DNA from: Paracoccaceae bacterium | GTDB taxonomy: Bacteria; Pseudomonadota; Alphaproteobacteria; Rhodobacterales; Rhodobacteraceae | Reading direction: 5' to 3' | Assembly: GCA_021296235.1 (NCBI GenBank) | Contig: JAGWAS010000002.1 | Coordinates: 1 to 64,000, forward strand | DNA: 64,000 nt | Notes under the pieces: generated by a model | What the model saw: only the letters and a program-made list of their open reading frames with translations | The model's database searches: none | What the model was told of the DNA's origin: nothing | Made by a program: the position numbers and the translations under genes | In this document: positions 55,299 to 64,000 of the stretch, in pieces | Layout: every line of letters starts with the position of its first letter | How positions within the stretch are numbered: the stretch's first letter is position 1

Positions 55299-55313
55299 TG
55301 TCCGGACGGGACA
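55299..55313. promoter_or_regulatory. Inverted repeat between bufA and the Lrp/AsnC gene
   Basis: TGTCC-GGACG-GGACA is a perfect 5-base inverted repeat with 5-base spacer, 61 bases before the Lrp/AsnC start and 166 before bufA. Lrp/AsnC regulators often bind such sites to control their own gene and the divergent one. A tandem ATGAAAC ATGAAAC sits just to its right. Confidence 0.35.
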
Positions 55314-55373
55314 TGAAACCATGAAACGCAGCGTGCGATCCCCAATTCAGGATGGAACTCAAACGGATTTTTC

Positions 55374-55838
55374 ATGAAATTGGACAAACTTGACAAACGG
55401 ATTCTGAGCGAACTTCAGTGCGACGCCAGTCAATCGCTGGAGGAGATCGCAAGGCGGGTCGGTTCGTCGAAGACACCGGTTTGGGCACGCATCCGAAAAA
55501 TGCGCGCTGCAGGCGTTATCCTGAAACAGACAGTGATTGCCGATCCGGAACGCCTCGGCTTTGAAGCATGTTTCTTCGTGCTTGTTCGCACCTCGGAGCA
55601 TGATGCGAAATGGCAACGCAAGTTCCTTGAAGCGCTGCTCGACAGACCGGAGGTTATGGAAGCTCACCGACTTGCCGGCGACATCGACTACATCCTCAAA
55701 GTCCGCGTTGCCAATGCCCGCGCATACGACGATTTTTACCAGGCGCTGATTTCCCATGTGAAAATCTTCAACGTAACGGCACTGCTCTCGATGGAGGAAA
55801 TCAAGTCGACAACCGCTCTTCCCCTTGATTTGGAATGA
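55374..55838 (+). CDS. Lrp/AsnC-family transcriptional regulator
   Basis: A 154-residue feast/famine regulator. N-terminal helix-turn-helix: LDKLDKRILSELQCDASQSLEEIARRVGSSKTPVWARIRKM; C-terminal RAM ligand-binding domain: VMEAHRLAGDIDYILKVRVANARAYDDFYQAL. It is divergent from the bufferin operon and might regulate it, although Lrp proteins near amino-acid genes are more usual. Its stop overlaps the next start (ATGA). Confidence 0.88.
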   Translation: MKLDKLDKRILSELQCDASQSLEEIARRVGSSKTPVWARIRKMRAAGVILKQTVIADPERLGFEACFFVLVRTSEHDAKWQRKFLEALLDRPEVMEAHRLAGDIDYILKVRVANARAYDDFYQALISHVKIFNVTALLSMEEIKSTTALPLDLE

Positions 55839-56152
55839 GCAGACAGGGAACGGACACCGGTCGGAACCCTGCGCGCCTCTGCCCGTCCGTTCGGAGGAAG
55901 CGTTTGAAAGTGAGGTGTCGTGCCCGGGGCACGCTGGAACTCTGCGTTCTGCTTGAACGGTTCATTAACTCGGTTGATGATGAGCTTGACCAGGGATTGA
56001 TGACTGATCTTGAGGAATTGCTGCACGAATCCGACGACGAATTGCTGTCTTGGATATGTGGGACAGCGGAATGCCCGCAACGCTTCAAACGCTTGCTGAA
56101 TCGGATCCGAAGTGCCGCATTTCCGGAATCGCCGGAAAAACAAAACCGCTGA
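55835..56152 (+). CDS. sdhE: Succinate dehydrogenase assembly factor (SdhE family)
   Basis: A 105-residue protein with the SdhE/YgfY core: RRKRLKVRCRARGTLELCVLLERF contains the flavinylation motif RGxxE (R31-G32 to E35), then LEELLHESDDELLSWICG. SdhE promotes covalent FAD attachment to SdhA. The N-terminal 18 residues look unstructured; a later start is possible. ATG 55835 overlaps the regulator stop by 4 bases. Confidence 0.82.
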   Translation: MSRQGTDTGRNPARLCPSVRRKRLKVRCRARGTLELCVLLERFINSVDDELDQGLMTDLEELLHESDDELLSWICGTAECPQRFKRLLNRIRSAAFPESPEKQNR

Positions 56153-56406
56153 TGAGGGTGGCGTGATCAACCACCATTTCCCAGCGTGATTCGAAATTCA
56201 CCGCCATTTCCCGCTGGTTTCGGTTCCGATACTGGCAGTTCCGACCGAATTTCCCGGGCTTGAGTCATCAGAATTGATCAATTGCAGAAAAAAATTGACA
56301 AAATTGCGGTTGAATCAAGTCATTGTTGTTTCGACCCTTCCTTGATTGAGATATTGTGTTGCAGATACGGTCGGCCGAGGATTCGGTCTTGAGAGTTGCA
56401 TTCCAG

Positions 56407-57564
56407 ATGAAGAGTGACGAATTGCGTCCAAGCAACGATGTCGCGCAAATGCGGGGCTTCGATGACTATGCGTTTCGGCTCGGCGACGAAATGCGCGGAC
56501 GGCGCGCAAGCATGGGCAAATCTCTGCTTGATGTTGAGCGCGCACTTCGCATTCGGGCGGTGTTGGTCGACGCAATCGAGAAAGCCGACCCGGAATCATT
56601 TGAAGCCAGTTGGTTGATCCCGGGGCATGTGCGATCGTATGCGCGCTATTTGGAGATGGATCCGGATGACGCATACCGCCGGTTTTGCGCTGAGTGCGGA
56701 TACAATTCCTTCGAAGATGACAATCTTCGATCGAAGGCGCGGGGAAGAAGGTCCGGGTTGCTGTCATTTTTCAGGAGACGTCGCAACAGAAGGAACTGGA
56801 ACCAGATTTTTGAGGATCGTCGATCCAATTTGAGGCAGAATCGTCTGGCAGTTGATGCGCTCGGCTCCTCAATGGTGCTAATGGCGCTCGCAGTTGGCAT
56901 CCTTTATGTCGGTTGGGCAGTCTATGATGAAATTCAGGGCGTGGTGTCACCTGACAGTGAGCAGATGATTGTGATCGCAAATGCGGAGTTGACTGCAGAT
57001 TCTCCGGACTCTTTGCAAGGAGATGAAATTCTTGAACTCGGACCCCAGTTTCCACGGATAGCCACTCGAGGTTCCAGTTCGATCGGAAACATTGATCCGG
57101 ACGCAACCGGATTTTTTGCTTCGAACCAGCTTGCGATTGACTCGGCTGGGGAGCCGTCCGGCTCAACCAAGGCCATTTCGGCCGAACCAATTCGGCAAGC
57201 TTTTGAGAATGAAGAGACCGCGACAAAAGATGTCATTATCGTTCCTTCGCGGCCATCTTGGATACGAGTAACCGACGCTTCAGGCACGACACTCTTCGAG
57301 AAAGTTCTGGCAAGTGGCGAGCAGTATACTGTGCCCGATGTTGACGACATGACCACGCTTAGGGCCGGAAATTCTGGATCGCTCTACTTCCTGATTGATG
57401 GCAAGTTGTTCGGACCGGCCGGCACGGGACAGAAGGTCGTGAAGAATGTGGACCTTTCAGCCGGTGCGATACAGCAGAGTTATGGCAGAGTTTTCATGGA
57501 TGCGGTCCCGGAGGCAATCCATGACTTGATCAGGTATTCGGAAGCATCTGGCGGTTCCGAATGA
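56407..57564 (+). CDS. RodZ-like helix-turn-helix membrane protein
   Basis: A 385-residue bitopic protein. Cytoplasmic HTH_25-type domain (DYAFRLGDEMRGRRASMGKSLLDVERALRI, with WLIPGHVRSYARYLEMDP), a basic linker, one membrane helix (ALGSSMVLMALAVGILYVGWAV), a Ser/Asp-rich periplasmic linker, and a C-terminal DUF4115 domain (PSWIRVTDASGTTLFEKVLASGEQY). Such RodZ relatives couple MreB to the cell wall. A GTG at 56356 in the same frame would add 17 residues; I prefer ATG 56407 without a strong ribosome site for either. Lies before ispG, as in Rhodobacterales. Confidence 0.82.
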   Translation: MKSDELRPSNDVAQMRGFDDYAFRLGDEMRGRRASMGKSLLDVERALRIRAVLVDAIEKADPESFEASWLIPGHVRSYARYLEMDPDDAYRRFCAECGYNSFEDDNLRSKARGRRSGLLSFFRRRRNRRNWNQIFEDRRSNLRQNRLAVDALGSSMVLMALAVGILYVGWAVYDEIQGVVSPDSEQMIVIANAELTADSPDSLQGDEILELGPQFPRIATRGSSSIGNIDPDATGFFASNQLAIDSAGEPSGSTKAISAEPIRQAFENEETATKDVIIVPSRPSWIRVTDASGTTLFEKVLASGEQYTVPDVDDMTTLRAGNSGSLYFLIDGKLFGPAGTGQKVVKNVDLSAGAIQQSYGRVFMDAVPEAIHDLIRYSEASGGSE

Positions 57565-57691
57565 GGTGATGAACCTGCCGGGTTCTTGATTCGGTCGATT
57601 TGACTGCAGTTGCAATAGGGAAATTGGTCATGAGGCGATCGCAGCGTTCGGAATTGTGTCTTGTGCGGCTCACCGGCAGGGATTGCGCCAC

Positions 57692-58819
57692 ATGAAGGAT
57701 CACAATTCGATAAGGCCTTGGCGGTCAATTGTTCGGCGACGCTCCCGCCAGATCATGGTGGGAACGGTTCCGGTTGGCGGTGATTCGCCGATTTCGGTGC
57801 AAACGATGACCAACACGGCGACGACGGATGTGGCAGGAACCCTTGAGCAGATCAGACAGTGTGCGGATGCGGGTGCGGACCTTGTCCGGGTATCGGTGCC
57901 TGATCAAGACTCATCGAAGGCATTGAAGCAGATCGTCGCCGACAGCCCGGTACCAATCATAGCGGATATCCATTTTCACTATATGAGAGCGATCGAATCC
58001 GCCAAGGCCGGTGCGGCGTGCCTTAGGATAAACCCAGGAAACATCGGTTCACAGCAGCGCATTCGCGAGGTCATTCGAGCGGCAAAGGATTACGGCTGTG
58101 CGATTCGAATTGGCGTCAATGCAGGAAGCCTGGAAAGGCACCTCCTTGAGAAATACCGGGAACCTTGTCCCGAGGCCATGGTCGAATCAGGTTTGTCGCA
58201 CATTGCGATCTTGGAAGAGAACGATTTTCGGAATTACAAGATCAGTTGCAAGGCATCGGACATCTTTCTTTCCGTGGCTGCCTACCAGGATCTTGCCGAA
58301 CAAACCGATGCACCGATCCATCTCGGTATAACCGAAGCCGGAAGCGCAATTCCCGGGACGGTGAAGTCGTCGCTCGGAATCGGAAGCCTGCTGTGGGCCG
58401 GTATCGGCGATACGTTGCGGGTTAGTCTCTCAGCGGATCCGGTGGAAGAGGTCAGGATCGGATTTGAGGTGCTGAAAGCGTTGAATCTGCGCCATCGCGG
58501 GGTGAACATCATCGCTTGTCCCAGCTGTGCACGCCAAGGATTTGATGTCATACGAACGGTTGCCGAGCTTGAAGGGCGGCTTGCACACATCCGGACACCG
58601 CTAAGTCTTTCCATAATTGGCTGTGTCGTCAATGGCCCAGGGGAAGCGTTGATGACCGACATTGGATTTACTGGCGGCGGCAAAGATTCAGGAATGGTTT
58701 ATGTGGCCGGGTCGGCCTTGCATAAGATGTCAAATGCTTCAATGATCGACCAGATTGTCGAGATGGTTGAGGAACGGGCCGAAGAGATTGAAAGAGTTGA
58801 AGCTTCTGTCCCGGGTTAG
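57692..58819 (+). CDS. ispG: 4-hydroxy-3-methylbut-2-enyl-diphosphate synthase
   Basis: A 375-residue iron-sulfur enzyme of the MEP isoprenoid pathway. [28 protein letters not shown] opens the barrel; the [4Fe-4S] cysteines are in [12 protein letters not shown] and [14 protein letters not shown] start at ATG 57692 ([12 protein letters not shown]), the first ATG that fits homologues. Its end overlaps the convergent small-protein gene by 4 bases. Confidence 0.96.
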   Translation: MKDHNSIRPWRSIVRRRSRQIMVGTVPVGGDSPISVQTMTNTATTDVAGTLEQIRQCADAGADLVRVSVPDQDSSKALKQIVADSPVPIIADIHFHYMRAIESAKAGAACLRINPGNIGSQQRIREVIRAAKDYGCAIRIGVNAGSLERHLLEKYREPCPEAMVESGLSHIAILEENDFRNYKISCKASDIFLSVAAYQDLAEQTDAPIHLGITEAGSAIPGTVKSSLGIGSLLWAGIGDTLRVSLSADPVEEVRIGFEVLKALNLRHRGVNIIACPSCARQGFDVIRTVAELEGRLAHIRTPLSLSIIGCVVNGPGEALMTDIGFTGGGKDSGMVYVAGSALHKMSNASMIDQIVEMVEERAEEIERVEASVPG

Positions 58820-59088
58820 CCGAGATTGACCTCGTCTGCGGCACTGGGCAGGCGCGACATGGTACAGTTCACGCCAGTGTCTCGCCAGATTGGATTATTG
58901 AGCGACATTTCACATTTTGCAACGAACGCCCGCCCGTCAACGAACAGGCATATCGATTTGCCCAGTTCAACCCTTTGCCCGTATGTGTCGGTGCAGAAAC
59001 ACTCTATGGCTGTGTCTCCGGTCCCCACGTCCGTCATGGCCGGGTTGGACAGAAGAAGCAGGGCAACCATTGTTGCAAAGGTCCTCAT
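58816..59088 (-). CDS. Small exported cysteine-rich protein, function unknown
   Basis: A 90-residue protein with a signal peptide ([20 protein letters not shown]) and five cysteines in the mature part (C30, C32, C47, C59 and C75). The segment [40 protein letters not shown] looks conserved and disulfide-bonded. No family I can name; I believe similar small proteins occur in Rhodobacterales. Convergent with ispG, 4-base overlap. Confidence 0.65.
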   Translation of the reverse strand: MRTFATMVALLLLSNPAMTDVGTGDTAIECFCTDTYGQRVELGKSICLFVDGRAFVAKCEMSLNNPIWRDTGVNCTMSRLPSAADEVNLG

Positions 59089-59256
59089 TCCTGAATTCTA
59101 GCACAAAGGAATGTGTTTGCAAATTGGACCGGAGCAGGGCTGTATTTCCGGAAGGAGCATCAACCGGGAGCTCTGCTGTTGGATCATGCGGAAACCTGAA
59201 GACACCAATTCCCATTTTTGTTGTGCTTCAGTTTAACCGTGCAGTTTGGAACAAAG

Positions 59257-60312
59257 ATGCTGAACAACGAAAAACTTGAACACATCAATGCGAGATATGA
59301 GCAGCTTGAACATAGCCTCATGGATGGAATCGACTGTCCAAATTTCGTTGAATTATCTCGTGAATACAATGATCTCAAACCCATAGCTGCAAAGATCAAG
59401 GAGTATTGGGGGATCAGGCGCGACATTGCCGCAACTCAGTCCATGCAGTCCGACCCCGAGTTGAAATCACTCGCAGATGACGAGTTGGCTTTGCTTCGGC
59501 AAGCTCTGCAGGATGCGGAGGCGGGGCTGATGCGGTCATTGCTTCCGAAGGATGCGGATGCGCAAAGGTCGGCCATTCTGGAAGTTCGCGCCGGAACCGG
59601 CGGTGACGAGGCTGCGCTCTTTGCAGGCGACCTCTTCCGTCTTTATGAACGCTATGCCCTGTCGAAGGGCTGGAGCTTCAACAAGTTGGAAGCAACGCCC
59701 ACTGAGCTTGGTGGAATCCGCGAGGCAACTGTCGAGGTGCACGGGAAAGGTGCATTTGCTCGTCTCAGATACGAATCGGGTGTACACCGCGTGCAACGGG
59801 TTCCATCAACTGAATCGGGAGGGCGCATCCACACCTCCGCGGCAACAGTGGCAGTTTTGCCGGAAGTTGGCGATGTCGAGATTGAAATTTTGCAGTCGGA
59901 TTTGAAAATTGAAACCATGAGGGCAAGCGGGGCAGGTGGCCAACATGTGAACAAGACCGACTCCGCAGTTCGGCTTACGCATCTTCCCACGGGAATTGTG
60001 GTCAATGCCTCCGAAAAATCCCAACACCAGAACCGCGCCTTTGCCATGAAGGTGTTGAAATCGAGACTATACGAACAGGAACGGCAACGGGCGCAGGATG
60101 CTCGCTCTGCCGAACGGAGGCAATTGGTCGGAAGCGGGGACAGGTCGGAGAGAATTCGAACCTACAATTTTCCGCAAGGCAGAATCACTGACCACAGAAT
60201 CAATCTCACTCTCTACAAACTTGAGCATGTTCTTGCGGGCAATCTGGATGAGCTTGTTGATGCCTTGATCGCCAACGATCAGGCGGAACAATTGGCGGAT
60301 TTCGAAAGTTGA
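59257..60312 (+). CDS. prfA: Peptide chain release factor 1
   Basis: A 351-residue class I release factor for UAA and UAG. The GGQ motif is G227-G228-Q229 in [15 protein letters not shown]; the peptide anticodon region PST lies in [22 protein letters not shown] 59257 has GGAAC upstream; the longer frame from 59218 lacks support. Its stop overlaps the TTG start of prmC, whose product methylates this GGQ glutamine. Confidence 0.96.
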   Translation: MLNNEKLEHINARYEQLEHSLMDGIDCPNFVELSREYNDLKPIAAKIKEYWGIRRDIAATQSMQSDPELKSLADDELALLRQALQDAEAGLMRSLLPKDADAQRSAILEVRAGTGGDEAALFAGDLFRLYERYALSKGWSFNKLEATPTELGGIREATVEVHGKGAFARLRYESGVHRVQRVPSTESGGRIHTSAATVAVLPEVGDVEIEILQSDLKIETMRASGAGGQHVNKTDSAVRLTHLPTGIVVNASEKSQHQNRAFAMKVLKSRLYEQERQRAQDARSAERRQLVGSGDRSERIRTYNFPQGRITDHRINLTLYKLEHVLAGNLDELVDALIANDQAEQLADFES

Positions 60313-61148
60313 CGTGCAGCATTTCTGAAGCGGTAACGGCGGCTGCGAAGAGATTTCATGCCGCGGGAGTGGAAAATCCGGCGACCGATGCCTGGAGGTT
60401 GGCCGGAGAAGCCTACGGTCGAATTCACGGCCTGCAGCAATTGGTTCCGCATGAAAGGATTGATCCGGATACCGCCCGGCTGCTTGGCGACTGGTTTGAT
60501 CAGAGGGAGCGTCGTAGGCCCGTTTCTCAGATCGTCGGTCGACGTCTTTTCCGCAACTTGGAATTTTTCGTAACTTCCGACGTGCTTGATCCGCGTCCAG
60601 AATCCGAGGTACTGGTTGAGGCGGGCGTCAACCGCTGTCCTGAACGCATTCTGGATCTTGGAACAGGCAGCGGATGCCTGCTTCTATCACTTCTTGCGGA
60701 ACTTCCCGGTGCTGAAGGTGTCGGCATCGATTCCAGCGAGGCGGCACTGCAAGTCGCCCAGGAAAATTCGAAAAGGATCGGTTTGTGTGGTCGAGCTCGG
60801 TTCCATCGGTCGGACTGGTATTCGGCGATATCGGGTCAGTTCGACCTTATCGTCTCGAATCCTCCATATCTGACTGAATCTGAGTTCAACCGTTCGCCGG
60901 AGGAACTGCGCTGGGAACCACAACAGGCTCTAACGGTCGGCGGTGATGGATTGTCGCCGTATCGCACCATCGCTGCCGGTGCAAACCGACATCTTGCTTC
61001 GGGTGGCTGCCTGCTATTGGAGATAGGCGTCGGGCGCCTTGACCAGGTTTCAAGAATTGTCACTCAGTTTGCGCTTTGCGTTGAAGAGGTACATTTTGAT
61101 CTTGACCGCCGACCTCGCGCCGTGAGCTGCATGGTTCGGGGTTTGTAG
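60309..61148 (+). CDS. prmC: Release factor glutamine methyltransferase
   Basis: A 279-residue HemK-family methyltransferase that methylates the GGQ glutamine of RF1/RF2. The catalytic NPPY is N184-P185-P186-Y187 (VSNPPYL); the SAM site [16 protein letters not shown] is clear. The TTG start at 60309 overlaps the prfA stop by 4 bases, the usual prfA-prmC coupling. Confidence 0.94.
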   Translation: MTCSISEAVTAAAKRFHAAGVENPATDAWRLAGEAYGRIHGLQQLVPHERIDPDTARLLGDWFDQRERRRPVSQIVGRRLFRNLEFFVTSDVLDPRPESEVLVEAGVNRCPERILDLGTGSGCLLLSLLAELPGAEGVGIDSSEAALQVAQENSKRIGLCGRARFHRSDWYSAISGQFDLIVSNPPYLTESEFNRSPEELRWEPQQALTVGGDGLSPYRTIAAGANRHLASGGCLLLEIGVGRLDQVSRIVTQFALCVEEVHFDLDRRPRAVSCMVRGL

Positions 61149-61513
61149 AATCCATGTGGGTTGGGTTGAAGGCCAAATGAACCGGTTCGGTGTTGCGCAT
61201 CGGCAACGAATTGGTGTTTGTCACCACAAGTTGACGACGTATTCGCACATTCAACTATTTGGAGGAAGATTTGCGCTCTAAAGGGATGGACAAGGTGCCT
61301 GTTTGCTGTCATTCATGGGTGCCAATGGAGCCTATACGACCGATTGAACGGCGCGGCTCCGGCCTTCAGGGTTGATGCGCCTCTTGAGAATCTGGACTGC
61401 CGGGTCATGCCGAGTTTCATGACCGGAGTTATAAAAAAAGCAGAATTATTGATGAGTTCAGGCGGACTGAAATCAAAGGTCGTGAATTGGCTACCCCTAC
61501 AATTGGAATGGAT
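61149..61513. other. Non-coding gap between prmC and the DUF4167 gene
   Basis: 365 bases. A 7-base-stem hairpin GGTCATG-CCGAGTTT-CATGACC (61403-61424) lies in the leader of the next gene. A 99-codon plus-strand frame (61218-61517) is visible but has no family signal and an odd composition. No RNA gene recognised. Confidence 0.35.
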
Positions 61514-61921
61514 ATGAGACCAATCAACAAGTCGCGCCCGCGCAACAAGGGACACAGAAGATCGAACGGCAATTCCATCAACAAGGTATTTGAAAGTTCT
61601 GGACCCGAGGGAAAGGTCCGGGGCAACGCCCAACAGATCATCGATAAGTATGAAGCTTTGGCAAGGGATGCCTTTCTGGCTGGTGACCGGATCACCGGTG
61701 AGAACTTCAAACAACATTGTGAGCACTATGTTCGGATTCTGGGTGAAGTTCGAGCAAACATCGAAAGCAGGGCCGCTGCGAGCAATTCCCATCCGCCTTT
61801 CGCCAACAACCAGGCCGGCTCATCCGGATCTCAGGATGATACATCCAATCAGATGATAGCGGAAAAAAGGGAGCAGCCGGGAACCGGACCAAAGGATGTC
61901 CAGGCTGAGGCTGGCAACTGA
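61514..61921 (+). CDS. DUF4167 domain protein
   Basis: A 135-residue protein. The N-terminal part matches the alphaproteobacterial DUF4167 pattern: MRPINKSRPRNKGHRRSNGN, then FESSGPEGKVRGNAQQIIDKYEALARDAFLAGDRITGENFKQHCEHYVRIL. The rest is a low-complexity Gln/Ser/Gly tail. Highly basic start suggests RNA or DNA binding, but function is unknown. Start ATG 61514 is the family start. It follows prfA-prmC, a conserved position in the class. Confidence 0.88.
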   Translation: MRPINKSRPRNKGHRRSNGNSINKVFESSGPEGKVRGNAQQIIDKYEALARDAFLAGDRITGENFKQHCEHYVRILGEVRANIESRAAASNSHPPFANNQAGSSGSQDDTSNQMIAEKREQPGTGPKDVQAEAGN

Positions 61922-61964
61922 CCTGCGGTTCGTCCTCCGGCTTCGGTCCGGAGGGCTTTGTCAA

Positions 61965-62819
61965 TCAGTCGGGCAAGTCGACCTTTCCGAGTTCCCTTGC
62001 GATCGCACAATAGTCGGATATCGACAATGCATCTGCCCGTGCCTCCGGAGAAATTCCGGCCGCGGCGAGCATCGATTCGATATTTCCACCAAGAGGTTTC
62101 AAACTCGTTCTCAGCATCTTGCGGCGCTGTGAAAACGCAGTTTTTGCCACCAGAAGCATTAGATGCGGCTCGGCATCGTGAATTGGTGCGGGTAGGGCAT
62201 CAAAGCGAACAATTGCAGTTGTTACCTTGGGAACCGGAACAAATGCAGAAGGCGGTATCGTCATGACGATGCTTGCCGAAGTGCGCCATTGGGAAAGGAT
62301 GGACATGCGCCCGTAAGATTTGGTGCCTGGACCGGCAATCAAACGTTCCGCCACTTCTCGCTGAAATGCCAAGACCAGGCTGATCCAAGGGGGCGGCCAG
62401 TTTGCAACCGAAAGCCATCCGGCCAATAGTGTGGTGGCTGCGTTGTATGGCAGATTGGAAATAATTTTGGCCGGAGGCGAAACAATGCTTGAGGGATCAA
62501 TGTCCATTGCATCGGCATGAATAACCGACAAGATTCCGGATGCAGCATCCTCAATCTCATGCAGGGCCGGAAGAAATCGCCTATCCTTTTCAATAGCAAC
62601 GACACGCCTTGCGCCGGCGGAGATTAGACTGCGGGTTAAACCGCCGGGCCCTGGCCCGATCTCAAGAATGTCGTGGCCAACAATTGTTCCCGACTTTCGA
62701 ACAATCTTGTCGGTTAGGTTCACATCAAATAGAAAATTCTGACCAAGTCGACGGCGTGCGGACAGGCCGTGTTTTGCAATGACTTCCCGCAGCGGTGGAA
62801 GGTCTTCCATACCTTTCAT
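61965..62819 (-). CDS. ksgA: 16S rRNA dimethyladenosine transferase
   Basis: A 284-residue methyltransferase that dimethylates two adenines near the 3' end of 16S rRNA. Motifs: GLSARRRLGQNFLFD, ILEIGPGPGGLTRSLI for SAM, SNLPYNAATTLLAGWL (catalytic NLPY) and FQREVAERL. Its ATG overlaps the pdxA stop (ATGA), and a second ATG three codons on is possible. Confidence 0.95.
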   Translation of the reverse strand: MKGMEDLPPLREVIAKHGLSARRRLGQNFLFDVNLTDKIVRKSGTIVGHDILEIGPGPGGLTRSLISAGARRVVAIEKDRRFLPALHEIEDAASGILSVIHADAMDIDPSSIVSPPAKIISNLPYNAATTLLAGWLSVANWPPPWISLVLAFQREVAERLIAGPGTKSYGRMSILSQWRTSASIVMTIPPSAFVPVPKVTTAIVRFDALPAPIHDAEPHLMLLVAKTAFSQRRKMLRTSLKPLGGNIESMLAAAGISPEARADALSISDYCAIARELGKVDLPD

Positions 62820-63805
62820 TCAACTGTCATCCCGCGGTTCGAAAGTCGGGCGGCCAGACGGATCGCCGCCACCAAACTGTCAGGCTTGGCAAGCTGCCTG
62901 CCGGCAATGTCAAGAGCCGGTCCGTGATCCGGAGAAGTTCTGATGAACGGCAATCCCAGGGTCACGTTGACCCCTTCGTAAAAACTGAGGGTCTTGAAAG
63001 GTATCAATGCTTGGTCATGAAACATGCAAACCGCAGCATCGAATCGGGCGCGCGCCTCCGGATGAAACATGGTATCGGCGGAAAGTGGTCCTTCGATCAA
63101 GAATTCCCGGGCAACGAGTTCCGCAATGACAGGGCGGATAATCCCATTCTCCTCATTGCCAAACAAGCCAGACTCACCAGCATGAGGATTCAATCCCGAT
63201 ACGGCAATTCGTGGATTTGGAATTTTGAAACGGTCTATGAGCGCAGACCGGGTCGTTTCAATTGTCCTTTTGAGCAACGACCGGCTCAGCGACCCGGAAA
63301 CCTCGGACAACGCGATGTGGGTTGTGGCCGGCACAACGCGCAAAATTCGTGAAACCAGCATCATCACCGCGAACTTGGTTCCGGCAAGATGGGCAAGAAA
63401 CTCGGTTTGACCCGGGAAGGGAAACTCGGCACCCCGGCGGACAATGTCCTTGCTTATCGGATTGGTGCAGAGGGCGGCGGCCGCTCCATTTTGGACATGT
63501 TGCACTGCAAGCTTGATTGAATTGATGACTGCGGCAGCATTGCAAATGGACGGGATTGCGGGTTCGACCACTTCCGGGAACGTCAGGTGCAACAGGGGCA
63601 GGGCGTTTTTCATTGCTCGGGCCGCTTGTTCAGGATCTTCAATTTCCTCAATCGGAACAGAACCGGCAATCGATTTCACATGATCCCGGTCAGCGATGAG
63701 ATAGAACGGTTGATCGAAGCGCAATTGCTTCCAGGCTGCGAGGGTTAATTCCAACCCCACTCCCGCGGGTTCCCCAGCGCTCAGCGCGATTGCTTTAGCC
63801 ATCAC
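62816..63805 (-). CDS. pdxA: 4-hydroxythreonine-4-phosphate dehydrogenase
   Basis: A 329-residue enzyme of pyridoxal phosphate synthesis. LSAGEPAGVGLEL at the start, FPGQTEFLAHLAG, TTHIALSEVSGSL, VSGLNPHAGESGLFGNEE with the conserved histidine, FHDQALIPFKTLSFYEGVNVTLGLPFIRTSPDHG and DIAGR near the end. Between surA and ksgA, overlapping each by 4 bases. Confidence 0.95.
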   Translation of the reverse strand: MMAKAIALSAGEPAGVGLELTLAAWKQLRFDQPFYLIADRDHVKSIAGSVPIEEIEDPEQAARAMKNALPLLHLTFPEVVEPAIPSICNAAAVINSIKLAVQHVQNGAAAALCTNPISKDIVRRGAEFPFPGQTEFLAHLAGTKFAVMMLVSRILRVVPATTHIALSEVSGSLSRSLLKRTIETTRSALIDRFKIPNPRIAVSGLNPHAGESGLFGNEENGIIRPVIAELVAREFLIEGPLSADTMFHPEARARFDAAVCMFHDQALIPFKTLSFYEGVNVTLGLPFIRTSPDHGPALDIAGRQLAKPDSLVAAIRLAARLSNRGMTVE

Positions 63806-64000
63806 CTGTCAATTATGGCCGAGGCGCGCAGGTCTGTGATCAGATCTTGAGCCAGTTCCTCAATCTTCTCTGAACGCAAGGCCTGAAGGACCGCCTGTCG
63901 ATCTTCAGGTTCAAGGACCGGCTTGCGTTCACACAGCATCAGAAGAACGATTGAACCCGTTGAGGATCCAGCGGATGGAAGCAGCATTGCCTCGCCCGCA
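63802..64000 (-). CDS. surA: SurA-like periplasmic chaperone/prolyl isomerase, C-terminus only
   Basis: Only the last 65 codons are inside the window; the gene enters from the right edge in frame (AGEAMLLPSAGSS...). The tail SIVLLMLCERK followed by EDRQAVLQALRSEKIEELAQDLITDLRASAIIDR fits the end of the SurA family in Rhodobacterales, and the order surA-pdxA-ksgA supports the call. SurA helps outer-membrane proteins fold. Overlaps pdxA by 4 bases. Confidence 0.7.
   Translation of the reverse strand, partial: AGEAMLLPSAGSSTGSIVLLMLCERKPVLEPEDRQAVLQALRSEKIEELAQDLITDLRASAIIDR

Noticed and set aside
61218..61517. 99-codon plus-strand frame before the DUF4167 gene
   Set aside because: No family features and no ribosome site; it overlaps the DUF4167 start in another frame.
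1..64000. CRISPR array, insertion sequence or replication origin
   Set aside because: No regularly spaced direct repeats were seen, no complete transposase, and no DnaA-box cluster or dnaA/parAB genes.

Overview
The window is a piece of an alphaproteobacterial chromosome, most likely from the Rhodobacterales or a close relative. The evidence is a two-piece, circularly permuted tmRNA gene beside sspB, fumC and gloA; a pyruvate dehydrogenase E1 beta subunit with its own lipoyl domain; a DUF4167 gene after prfA-prmC; a RodZ-like gene before ispG; the order surA-pdxA-ksgA; and fabF followed directly by mltG. G+C looks moderate by eye. This assignment rests on gene content and order, not on a search.

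Positions 1-4131 form a small accessory region that abuts the 3' end of a tRNA-Ser(UGA) gene, a classic integration site. It holds a RES/Xre toxin-antitoxin pair, a frameshifted DUF3800 gene, a DUF3883 gene and at least two headless gene fragments. No integrase is visible, so the island probably continues to the left. Positions 4450-10194 hold a five-gene operon: a beta-hydroxyacid dehydrogenase, a complete TRAP transporter and a thiamine-diphosphate enzyme of unknown substrate. Then follow pobA (4-hydroxybenzoate 3-monooxygenase) divergent from a MetE C-terminal-like gene, a thioredoxin-fold protein, rpe, acs and the 5-oxoprolinase genes pxpBCA.

Positions 19429-26621 carry rpsF-rpsR-rplI (minus strand) divergent from the fatty-acid genes fabD-fabG-acpP-fabF and mltG. 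A HisA-like TIM barrel with altered catalytic residues sits between acpP and fabF. Positions 26712-35480 are a minus-strand central-carbon block (tkt, gap, pgk, ftsB, pdhA, pdhB, pdhC), with a coiled-coil gene and zapA divergent from tkt. Positions 36667-43130 hold grxD, bolA, a LysR regulator divergent from a fused 2-oxoacid:ferredoxin oxidoreductase, tusA, ccdA and a small ribbon-helix-helix protein.

Positions 43141-48080 encode two coupled FAD/GcvT-type oxidoreductases of the dimethylglycine/sarcosine dehydrogenase family. After these come fumC, sspB, tmRNA, gloA and thyX. The tmRNA tag reads ANDNRASVALAA, and SspB, next to it, is the adaptor that would deliver tagged proteins to ClpXP. 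Positions 52554-55133 are a bufferin-type operon (a cysteine-bearing precursor, its MNIO-family modifying enzyme, the partner protein and a DoxX membrane protein), divergent from an Lrp/AsnC regulator. This is the most interesting system in the window, although its family is already known. The right end holds sdhE, a RodZ-like gene, ispG, a small cysteine-rich exported protein, prfA, prmC, a DUF4167 gene, ksgA, pdxA and the C-terminus of a SurA-like chaperone cut by the window edge.
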